From Aphrocallistes beatrix (lineage: Eukaryota > Porifera > Hexactinellida > Sceptrulophora > Aphrocallistidae): DNA of 64,000 nucleotides. Position 1 is the stretch's first letter; every line of letters begins with the position of its first letter. The notes beneath the pieces are model-generated. The model was given only the letters and a program-made list of their open reading frames with translations. It was not told where the DNA came from and made no database searches. The stretch lies in the NCBI GenBank assembly GCA_963281255.1, contig OY725494.1:2493934-2557933 (forward strand). Direction: 5' to 3'. This document shows, piece after piece, positions 34,901 through 46,900 of this stretch. A program made the position numbers and the translations under genes.

Positions 34901-37900
34901 ACTAAATCACATCTCTTCATGTTATGCATTTTATTTCTAGGGGGGCAAGTACCCCCCCTACTACCCTCTGTATGAAACCCTGAGGACGCATAAAAATAAA
35001 ATGTTCATCTGGGTTCCATAATGACCAGGTTTTAGGTAAAGAAATAAGTGATAACTTACCTTGCATTTCCTGGAAGCAGCTAACCTTGAATCTCTCTTTT
35101 TCTTCTGCATCAGATCTCACGCTAAGTGTCCAAGCTTGATTGAGGAACTCGTCATCTTTTGAGTCGAGAGACCGACGACTTCGCTTAGCTGCAGATTGGG
35201 AGTAGTATGAGGGACATCTTGGTAGAAAGACTGGTACAGCATCATCCCTCAGCTTTGGGTTCACTCTAGGGATTTCGCGAAAAGTACTTTCCCCGTTGGG
35301 AACCTTGTGCGTGTACTCGATATCTTCAGTCCTAAAGTGCTTCGCGCAGACGTAAACAGCCTTTAACTCGTCTATATCATCTCTGCGGAGTGCCCGAACC
35401 CAAGCGTGTCTAAGTTGATCTGGTTTCTGCGGCATCTTGAGGTACAACTATAGTAATGCACACCTTAAGGATTTCTTTAAGTTGGCGTAAAATGGTTGTT
35501 GTATTATTATAGAACTCGCTGAACGATGAAGATAGAACCAAAGATCACCAAAATCGGGCAAAAATTGACAAAGTTACATTGATTTTTCCGTTTTAAGCCA
35601 AACTCTATGGGAAAATGTTGAAAATGAGAATGAAGCCAATTAAGCACCAATTACTATGTTATGTAGGTTCGATGTTATCTGCATACTATACTCACATGTT
35701 TTGCTTCTCTTTGTTCTAAATAATTATAGTAGCATCGCTGTTTTCTTCAAGATAGATACTTGTAGTAAGTAGTTATTAATTAATTACGGTTTGCTAACCA
35801 GTAAACTCGGCTACTTAATATAAACACCCCAACAACCTGGGCTGCTATCAGCCTCTCAGTCCCCTTCACCAAAATAAAATTTTAAAAATTAAATTAAATT
35901 AAAAAATAAATAAATAAAGATCACCAAAATGTCCCACAGCTATAACTTCTTTTAACAGTGCCAGATCATCTTGTTAATGCTGAATTAATGCTCAGCACTA
36001 AATTTCCTGCAATTTGATATATATATTGACCATATTTGGAAACATTTTTGTTTGACCGTGCCTAGCAACGGCCAGGAATTTTTTCACATTCCTGACCGTT
36101 GCTAGGAAAAGGCAACCAAAATATTCTCTAAATATGGTCAATATATGTATATATCGAATTGCAGGAAATTTAGTGCTGAGCATTAATTCAGCATTAACAA
36201 GATGATCTGGCACTGTTAAAAGAAGTTATAGCTGTGGGACATTTTGGTGATCTTTATTTATTTATTTTTTAATTTAATTTAATTTTTAAAATTTTATTTT
36301 GGTGAAGGGGCACTGAGAGGCTGATAGCAGCCCAGGTTGTTGGGGTGTTTATATTAAGTAGCCGAGTTTACTGGTTAGCAAACCGTAATTAATTAATAAC
36401 TACTTACTACAAGTATCTATCTTGAAGAAAACAGCGATGCTACTATAATTATTTAGAACAAAGAGAAGCAAAACATGTGAGTATAGTATGCAGATAACAT
36501 CGAACCTACATAACATAGTAATTGGTGCTTAATTGGCTTCATTCTCTTTTTCAACATTTTCCCATAGAGTTTGGCTTAAAACGGAAAAATCAATGTAAAT
36601 TTGTCAATTTTTGCCCGATTTTGGTGATCTTTGGTTCTATCTTCATCATTCAGCGAGTTCTATAATAATACAACAACCATTTTACGCCAACTTAAAGAAA
36701 TCCTTAAGGTGTGCATTACTATAGTTGTACCCATCTTGAAAAGAGTCACACGATCTTCAGACTTGTAGTTACACTTGCAGCCAGGTGCCGAGCAACTGGT
36801 CGGCATTTCAAATGTAAGTACGTAGCTAGTGCAAAAAAGAAATGTATGTAAATATTTATTATTATGATTAAATTATATATGAATACTATTTTTACAAATT
36901 AAAGTATATACGAACATGATTAAATGAAAATGTTATGGGTAATTGTGAACAGATAAACATGAATAAAATATTGTGGTTAATTAACAATTACCGGCTTCGA
37001 CTGCATCCCTGGTACAATATTTCCATTCTACTGTGAGGCCTGAGTTAAGTAGGCCATGGCTATATTTATGACGAATTTAGTGATGTCCAGGCCTGTTTTA
37101 AGTACGCCTCTAATAGGCGTTGAAGACGCATTTTGGTCATTTGGGGCCATATCTTGAAAACTGTAATAACTAAGCATTCAAATTTCAAAAAATAGCGCAT
37201 TTGAAGCTACTTCCTATTCTAAACTCGATAGTTTTCGGGTTATTAGACAAATTACAAAATGTGACCAATACAATTAATTTTTCAATAACCCGAAAACTTT
37301 TGAGTTTTAGAAGTACAAATTTTGATGCATTTTCATAGCAACGCTGGAATGCAGTAACATTCCATGAAAAATTCCGAAATCCATCTTCACAATAAATGCG
37401 GAAAATTCTTTTTTTCGTGAAGAACTCAACAATGCCACAATTAATTGCAGTATTTTTTCACTTAACGGAAACGAATATTCGTTAGGATCATTTCGAACGA
37501 ATATCTAAATACAAATTCGGGATACCAACATTGACCTAAAACTTGCGAAGTAGGAATAAGACCTAAAATTGGAAGGATAGGGAAAGTGGTCATTTTAGGT
37601 TTGAAATAGTGTCCAATTGAGTGTGAAATTGGCACTTTTATTCGTGAGAGGGGTGGTATTTTAGATCTTAATCCTACTTAGCACGTTTTAAGTCTTATTC
37701 TTGCTTCGAAGGTTTTAGGTCTTATTCCTCCTTCGAGAATATATTAGGTATTATTCCTACTTCAAATTAGGTCTTATTCCGGTGACTCATAATATTGGAA
37801 ATACTAATACCCACAGTCATAACCTACTGTATATAAGGCCTCACAGTAACTTGCGGATTTGGGACTAGGGATGCGGTAGAAGATGGTTGAGCTAATACAT

Positions 37901-40900
37901 TAGCTGCCTTAAATCATTAACAAAGCACATTAGAGCTTAGGAATGGATTACCAGCATATATAAATATAAAATTTTTCGCAAAAAAATTGAGATGTGAATG
38001 GGTTAATACGAAAAATTTGGAATTTTTTCATGGAATGTTACTACATTCCAGTGTTGCTATGGAAACGTGTTTTGGTCAGTTGGCGTTATATCTTGAAAAC
38101 TGCAATAGCTAGACATTCAAATGTAATTCCATTTGATAGCGAATATACTACTTCCTATTAAGCGATAATATAATTTAGACAAATAAATTATATTATCACT
38201 TAATAGGAAATTGTCTATACGCTATCAAATAGAATTACATTTGAATGTCTAGTCTAGCTCTTGCGGTTTTCAAGATATTATCCCAACTGACCAAAACACG
38301 TTTCCATAGCAACACTGGGATGTAGCAACATTCCATGAAAAAAAATCCTTTTTTCGTATTTACCCATTCACATCCCAGTTCTATGCGAAAAATTTTATAA
38401 TTAAAAAACTTAGAAGTGCCAGTAAACGACCTCTGAAAATCACCAAATTTGTCACAAATATAACCTATTGCACAACCATATTCTGAATTTTAACAACGGA
38501 TATTAGTACTTTGACACCATATTTATATATGCTGGTAATACATTCCTAAGCTCTATTGTGTTTTGTTAATGATTTACGGCAGCTCATGTATTAGTTCAAC
38601 CAACCATCTTCTACCGCATCCCTAGTACAAAATCCGCAAGTTACTGTGAGGCCTTATATACAGTAAGCTATGCCACAGTGTTATTTTAAGCTAAATTAGG
38701 GGGCCCAAAAGGGCCACTAATGTTTCACCAGGGGCTTCTAAATTTTAATGTGCTAGACCCAATATAATGAAATGTAGAACAATTTCGAATTCTGTCAATA
38801 TTAGGACGCGACTGTAGGATTTAATTTGGGGGCCCCCCCAAATTTAGGGAGGCCCTCCCCAAATCAAAAATCCTGTTATTTTATTTGGGGCCCCCCCAAA
38901 TTTAGGGAGGTCCTCCCCAAATCAAAAATCCTGTTATTTTATTTGGGGCCCCCTTCCCAAATCCTCTTCTATGATTATATGTATGGGGCTCCAAAAAGTT
39001 AGGGGCCTCCCCATTTTTCAACCACCTTATTTGGGGAGGTCCTCCTAAAAAATTACAAGGGCCGCAAAATCAAAAGAGATTTTATATTGAAAAGAATTGG
39101 TATCTTAGTGATAGTAAAACGTTGTTAAAATCTATTGAGTTGTGATTCATACATTATTTTTATTTTTGCGTTTTAATTAATTAATAGATAAATAAGAGAT
39201 GTCATAATTGTATCCTAATTTCAGTACAAGTAATAACTAATCTGTACTTCTACACATTCTAAATAGCTAACCTATGATCAATTGAATCCTATTTTCAATA
39301 TTAAATGACAACTAATAGACAGTTTTTGGTGCAACAGAAATGACTGGTTCATAATGGCATAGACTGTTCTCTAAGTAGAGGTTCATTGGACTTGAATTGT
39401 TCTTCCGTCTTTTTGAATTGAAACCTTTATGTGAAAATTTTTGCCATTCATTATCTAGTAAAACATAAATGTCAGTTTCTAGCCAAATTGCAGCGCAAGA
39501 TAATTCTACATCACCTCCCAAAATTTGGGGGTCCCCAAATAAAATAACAGGATTTTTGATTTGGGGAGGACTTCCCCCAAATTAAACCCTACAGCGACGA
39601 TGAAGGTTTAAGAAATTTTCCCTCGAAGACGTGGAATTCAAGACATTCCTTCTGTAACTGTAAATTTTATTGATTCTATAGATTATATAGTTCTTCTGCA
39701 AGTATGTCATGTGAGATAGGAATGTAGTGAATTCATTACCACCAGTGGTGTTTTTCCAGGGTTGCCGTGGAAATGGAATTTCAATACCCATTTCCACAGG
39801 ACTACTGTGGGAATACCCACAGAAACCCACAGGAAATACTCACACATTCCCATTCCTGCTTCTTTTTTTAGCAAAGCAACCCTGTGTTTTGCTAAAACAA
39901 GAAGTAGAGAGCGCTCCAATTTTGATAGTCAAACCCCCGGTGACAAATGCTTTTAACCCTACTTGGACTTGGGGTACAAAGTATAAATAGAAAAATCCCA
40001 CTTTCATTTTCACTTTCAATTCACTTTCAATTAACTTTCACTTTCACTTCAACATTCCGAGTCCAAGTTTAAATGCTGAGAAATCTGAGAGTTCCAACTC
40101 TGAAGATATGTAATTGTATATTCGGGTTACTTCTTGTTCATTCTTATCTCGTTCTATCAAATTGCTTCATCGCATCACTCAATATGTTATGTCGGACCAT
40201 AGAAGCATGAACATTTATTTTAATGCAAGTTTGAATTAACAATAGATTACAAGTCAGCATTTAGTCATGTGTTTAAAAAAGGACATCCTTTTCGATTCAA
40301 TGGTTCTAACATAATATCCCACTATGAATAATGTACGGTTTGTGAAGGAGAATTTGGCAAACTTATTCCAGACGACATCTCCACATATACGACAGACACA
40401 ATTGCAAGTGACAATTGAGGGTTTGTTCTTTTTAACGGAAAGTTTCCCGCTTTTAAAGACCTTTGATTGTTTGATATTGTCCCTTCTGAATATTGCAACT
40501 TGTGTCAGGAATACTTTCACGAGGTGACAGTAGAAAATACAAATATAAATATATCGCGTGAAATTTTGTTTAACACAAATCTAGGTGTCTTTTATTCTGT
40601 GAGACTAAACGTGACTGTAATGAAACTATTTTAGATTCGTTAGGCAATGACTCAATCAGCACATAAAATTGATGTCATCCCTTTCTAAATTGCACTAAAT
40701 TTGGACCATATATCCTTATTATGTGTTGTAGGTTTGAAGTTGATTTGAGAGTTTCGGGATGAGTGACTATGAGTTCAAATGCTTCTACTTTCTGCTATTT
40801 ATAGCTATTTTAAACACTTTGGCCTATAAATAAACTTAATCAAGGTATTTGAAGTGTCTTTGATAATAATTTGATTGTACTATTTCAAGCCATAATGAAC

Positions 40901-43900
40901 CACAGTTTTGTCTTTCGGGAAAAAGATTCCTTATATGGATGTCAATTATTATTTATTGTTTATTAATGTTAATTAATGATAGTGGAACACACTCAATACA
41001 AATTTTAGCAATAAGATTTAAACAGCCAATATCTAAAATTAAACTAACTATAGCTATCAATCACACACAATAGACACACAGAGACACTGTCACAAGTGTT
41101 AGTATATTAGCTGAGATCTGAAGGCTTGAATGAATGGAGGTCTCCTTTTTATGTGTCTTTCTACATCAGCTCTGTACCTCTCCATGAGAGGGCGAGTTAT
41201 CCACTCGTTCACATGGATGTACTTCTTTCTTCTTCTCAGCAGCTTTACAAGGATTGAAGTGAGGATTGCTAAGTTTGATAGAAATGCCATCACACCAACA
41301 ATTCCATTGCATATTTTTATTATGACATTACTGTAGTAACGTATTATACCTGAAGTATGTATTATGTTATCCGGCACTGTGAAACTGATTGGATTGTTTG
41401 GAAATGAGTATTGCACTAAGCAGTAACCATGAGATATATAAGTCAACTCATGAATCGATTCTGCCACAACCAATATCAGACAGAGGACAAATCCAAACAA
41501 CGTTAGTGATTGAAGGATTGCGAATGTTTTTGTTGTTCTTTGTTTCTCTTTATATTCTTGTGGCGTAGAGTGCCATTTAGCTTCTTCACTCATGCCTTTC
41601 AGTAGAAGATAGAACTTATTACTCACTTTTAAAGAGACATAAAAATCGAAGGCTAGAAACGGTAATTCCAATGTGAAATAGAAGAATTGAGTAACGATAA
41701 AGTAAGCTGAGAGAATTTGGTAAACTAGCCTGAACAGGAAGTAACCAGAGTATCCGATTATCCATCTTCTGTATGGAACACTCAGATATGCTCTCCTCAG
41801 TACGATTAGAAACAAGTTCAGTAGGATCGGTAGAAAGAATACTAAGCTACCACCAATCTTGGCAAACATAAAATTCCTCGTTAGACTCGCCAAGTTGCAA
41901 GATTTATTTGTATTTGTGTTTACTACCCACAGGATATGATTTGCTTGATAATAATCGAAATGGATGCATATAGTACTAACCGTGATTAACAAGCATTCAA
42001 GAGCCTCGAAGCTGGAGATGATTATGAAGTTATAAATCAATGATTGTATCTTGAGATTCTTTTTCACTTTGCTGAGATCCGTTGAAAAGATGGTTGTTGC
42101 TGGTATGTTCTTTATCCTCTGTGAAATCTGTATTTTCTGATGTACGAAGTATGGTATTGTGAAGACAGTAATGATCAGATAAGGAATGAGTGCGAATGAA
42201 ACGACTTTGTTAATTCGATGATTAATTGTTGAATCCATGTTGTTGTAGAATTTCCTATTTTAGATCTTATTTTCAGTTATTTATTTATAAAGGGAATGAG
42301 TGTATTGAAAGCATGAATGTATACGTTTTACACGTGGTATCTGTTGACATCATCACTCGAGTCTGCATCCTTTTTTGTGTAGTGTGCTTTCTGTGGGATA
42401 AGTACTTTTATATGGATCATAAACTTTGGAAAGCAATGAATTCTTACATTAGTTCCAGAAAGTTTATTTTGTCTCCTTTTAAATGTTGATTCACTTTCAT
42501 TTTGCTTTTGTTCTACAAAGTCGCTTCCCTCTGATTATCTATAATTATTCCATTTTGATATAAATGCGGTAGAATTCGGTTAGTACGTACTCGGGATAAG
42601 ACGTACTTCGGCTTAGTATGTACTCATTTCTCTGATCCAAAATTAATTTATTGTATAGATTCCTATGTAATATCAACTCGGTTAGAACGTACTTACGGAT
42701 TGTACGTACCATTTTCCGATTCCCAGTGTGGTACGTCTTATCCGAGTTCTGCTGTATTTGCTTCGTATCATCATTTCTAGAATTTAATCAAGTGAGATCG
42801 AATTTGTTCCAATTTCTGCTAGTTTGTATATTTTTGCATTAGTCACTTCATATGACTCAAAAAAGACAAAAGCTAATACTAACGAATAATGCACTTCCAG
42901 GGTTAAACCCAGTGCTGACTCCAGAGATTTTAATTTAGCAGAGTCAGCTTAAATTAGAATGCCCTAGAATTAGAAAACCAGCGTGAATGCAGAGGCGTAG
43001 CAAGGATTTGGATTGGGTGTTCTGAGCGAGCGAAGAGAGCAAATGAAGTTCAAATCTGAGACGCTTAAATATCAATCTACGGCCATTCTTGCCATCTATG
43101 GAGCGATAATTTCGATCTAATTTATCGTATTATTCATTCATTTGATGTACAAAAATCAGAGGAAAAGTAGAAAGCGACTTTATCACTTAGTGAAGCCATG
43201 CCTCCCCCCCGTGGAGCCGCTACTGGTGAAACCATCTATGAATTCAATCATCAAAAGTATTCTAACGATTCTTAAATTGCTGATAAACCTAAGAGTTCCA
43301 TTTAGAAGATGGCTAATTGGATATTCGGGTCTCCATTCTTATCTCGTTCTATCAAGTTGCCTCATCGCATCACTCAATATCTTATGTCGGACCATAGAAG
43401 CATGACATTTATTTTAATGCAAGTTTGAATTTTTTTAAAATTCCAAGTCAGAATTTCGTCATGTGTTTAAAAAAGTACTTTTCGATTCAATGGTACTAAC
43501 ACAAGATCCCACTATGAATAATGTACGGTTTGTGAAGGAAAACTTGCCAACTTATTCCAGACGACAAATCCACATATACAACCGACACAACTGTAAGTGG
43601 CAATTGAGGGTTGTTCTCTTTAACCAAAATATTCCCGCATTTAAAGAAAATTTTGATCGTTTGAAATTGTAGCTTGTAATTTGTTCCAAGTTCTCCTCTG
43701 ATAGTTTTTCATTTTATTTTGTGAGACTAAACTTACCTGTAATGACACTTTTTTATTTTAGATTTTTTACATAATAACTCAATCATCCATAGAATTGAAG
43801 TCTTCTCCTTCTCCCAACTATTAAGCCAAGTCAATTGACGAAATTTAATAAACAGAGGGTTGGAATAAGCACGAGGTTGGTAGAAAATCCATAAATTAAT

Positions 43901-46900
43901 AGCGGGGGGAGGGCGTTTATTCGGACCCATAGAGTATCCATTCTGGTGGATGACCGTTTTGACTAGCAATCGATTAATTTGTCAATTCCTTACCATTGAG
44001 AAAACTTGCTAGGTGACTATTCCAGTAGAAGAATTTAACAAGAATAAATTGATCTTAGTAAGATGACTCTAGAATCTAGATCTTATTTCTAACTTTCTGG
44101 ATATCTTAGACCAAATGCCACAACGGTTCTATTAAAGTGTCAATCGACTGGACTTAAGTTAGCTGTTATTGAAAAATAATATTTATTGAATTCTCTACAT
44201 TAACCTTAACCCTGGAACAACTTGGGAAAGTGAAAGTGAAAGTGAAAGTTAATTGAAAGTGAGTGAACTGAAAGTGAAAATGAAAGTGGGGTCATTTCTA
44301 TTTATACCTTTGACCCCAAAGTCGTTCCAGGGATAATTATATAATTATTAAATGTTAGAACTGTAAACCCTGAGCTGATGTTCAGTTCAACCTTGATGCA
44401 AATGCATATCCTCTTCTCCCACGTAATATTATGTGTCAAATATTACATTGATGTTCTCATTCATAATCAAATTATTAAAATATATTAAGACAAAATAAAA
44501 CTGGAGCCATAATTTTAAAAGTATGAATATATTTCAGGGTGCATCCAGCTACTCCCTCAGGGGGGTTTAATCCCCTAACTACCCTAAAATCCGTGGCTGG
44601 ATCCAACCCTGATCTCTGGATACATCAACACACAGAGGGACACTGTCACAAGTGTTAGTATATTAGCTGAGATCTGAAGGCTTGAATGAATGGAGGTCTC
44701 CTTTCTATGTGTCTTTCTACATCAGCTCTGTACCTCTCCATGAGAGGACGAGTTATCCACTCGTTCACATGGATGTACTTCTTTCTTCTTCTCAGCAGCT
44801 TTACAAGGATTGAAGTGAGGATTGCCAAGTTTCCTAGAAATGCTATCCCACAAACAATTCCTGTACAAATCTTCCGTATAACTCGACAGTAAAGTCCTAT
44901 CCTGTCTAGGATAGAGTTGAAGTTTCCTGGCACAGAATTCTGTTAAAATTATGCAAACTAGCCTGAACAGGAAGTAACCGAGTATCCGATTATCCATCTT
45001 TTGTATGGAACACTCAGATATGCTCTCCTCAGTACGATTAAGAACAAGTTGATTGGAATCGGTAGAAGGAATACTAAACTGCACTAACAACAAAAAAGAC
45101 AACTAACTTCGTGTAATACCAAATTTCACACGATTTATTTGTATTTGTATTTTAAACTGTCACCTCGTGAAAATATTCCTGACACAGTGCGAAAATTGAA
45201 CATATATACTCAGTAGTACTTAATAATCCTTACTATTAAAACTCGATTAATGTGTATATATCTTATATATTAAAACGCTAGGATTTTTTTTGTTTTTTTT
45301 GTTTGTGTCCGAATTGATTGAAGAATTGGCAAGTCGTAGAGATATGAAAATTGGCATGTAGGTGTCAAATTATATGACTGCGATTAAGTTCTAAGATCTA
45401 AGCGAAATTTTGACGCCCTGCAAAAAAAATGACTACACTATCACAATAGAAATTATTGTACGACACTACAATAGATCGTCATTGTTAATAATACTTCAAA
45501 GCCACAACTTATGTTTGATATCTTAAATGTATTATAGTGTATAGCAATAAAAAAGATTATGAGCATATTTTCACACCTTTATATACATATTTTCACACCA
45601 TTTGAATAATTTTGAAAAATATGCTAGAGACTAGCTTCCAAAGGGTGACATGGGGTTTTTAGGGGTGTAGATTTCGAATATTATATTCTCGCCAGTAGCA
45701 TCTTCAAACCATCTTCAGATATCATCTTGCACTCTATATCTGTTGATAATCCGAATCCTCGATAGCCGGGATGACAAAAATACGCGGTACAATGCAGGCA
45801 AAAACCGACTTTTCCAATATCTTGATCTTCTTTTATTAGTGAATCTAATCGATGTTCACATTTACCTATTACATGAATTTGTCGATTTCTGCCAAATCGG
45901 AATGGCGAATCGCTAAGACAATCGAAACAATGATACCAATGGTTTCTCCACCTTAATCGAATCGCTCTGCACAATATCTAAAGCAATGCAAACGGGACAG
46001 ATAACTGACATTAATTTGAACTCCATTCCAAAACCCAGCATCTTGTATTATGCACTACCGATTGAGGCAATTTCTTCTTCTTTGAATACTCTGTAATATG
46101 ATACCGATTGGCAGTAACAGAATCAAGGAGATCCAATGCCGAATTCCAGCGAACGTCCGTCATTCTGGCCATTTTTCTAGGTAGCCCACAGTTATCCTCT
46201 CCAGCTCTTCGGAAATATCCACACAAACTAGCAGCTTCTTTTACAGTGGTTTTTGCTCCAAGAGAGCTTTTATAATATCGTGACATAGTAAGTTTAAAAG
46301 ATGGGCTGAACAACGAACAACGGATGGAGGATTTTCATATTTAGATTGATATAGCGAACGAGCATACCTGGCACCTTTCAGTATCGTAGAATCTCCGTCA
46401 CAAACAAAACTTGTGACTGGAGTATCCAATCTTTCCCTAATGATAAAAGCCCATTGAACCATTTGAATACCATAGGATTCGTGATCTCTTGTTTCTCCTG
46501 GTGCAAAATTGTGATCATATAATTTATTGTAAATTTCTTGATCATTGTTCTGATAATGCAACACAGGATCGGAGAAAGTACGTAATAAAGAAGCATAAGT
46601 TACACTTCGGCGTGAAGAGTCAAGCCAGGTATCGACAGCAATCTGTGCAGATTTCCAAGATTTGACAGACGTTTTTATCTCTAACTTAGCTGTTTGATTT
46701 AAACGAGGAATTATTACGTTGCGAAGTCTATGACTAGAAGGTAATGGACAATGTGGAGAAATCGTGTTTAAGAAGACTTTTACGATATTTAGCTCAAATC
46801 CATCATCAGGCATCGCTAGTTGCACAGCAAATTTTCCAGCCAGGTCTTCAACAATCTTAATTTGCTCATGAGTAGGAGGAGCAGAGGGAAAGTTAGTCAC

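Larger units (their letters stand above)
33752..36806 (-). pseudogene. THAP/P-element transposase, copy 1, interrupted
   Basis: ATG at 36806. The THAP zinc finger (CSVPGC ... VCAKHF, C2CH) is cut by the palindrome at 35441-36731 and resumes at 35440. The frame then runs to a perfect donor, CAAG|GTAAGT, at 35060/35059; an acceptor GGTAG at about 34787 restores the frame (phase 1). The next exon carries the P-type [15 protein letters not shown] region and [10 protein letters not shown], whose Asp is the first catalytic residue in P elements. A pogo-like MITE (34080-34236) interrupts the frame there. Downstream pieces ([11 protein letters not shown] and [14 protein letters not shown]) are in other frames. 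Not functional. Confidence 0.82.
33237..37058 (-). mobile_element. P-like THAP transposon, copy 1
   Basis: Perfect 7-bp TSD GCTATAT (33230-33236, 37059-37065) and long inverted ends starting CATGGCCTACTTAACTCAGG. It contains a spliced but broken THAP/P-type transposase on the minus strand, two MITEs that copy 2 also carries, and a 1291-bp palindrome that copy 2 lacks. Confidence 0.9.

Noticed and set aside
35998..36213. 71-codon minus-strand frame in the palindrome
   Set aside because: It spans the symmetric centre and simply reads inverted-repeat sequence; no protein-like features.
41099..42238. Naming the orphan membrane protein as a GPCR or gustatory receptor
   Set aside because: Helix count alone is not enough; no DRY, NPxxY or TYhhhhhQF-type motif is visible.
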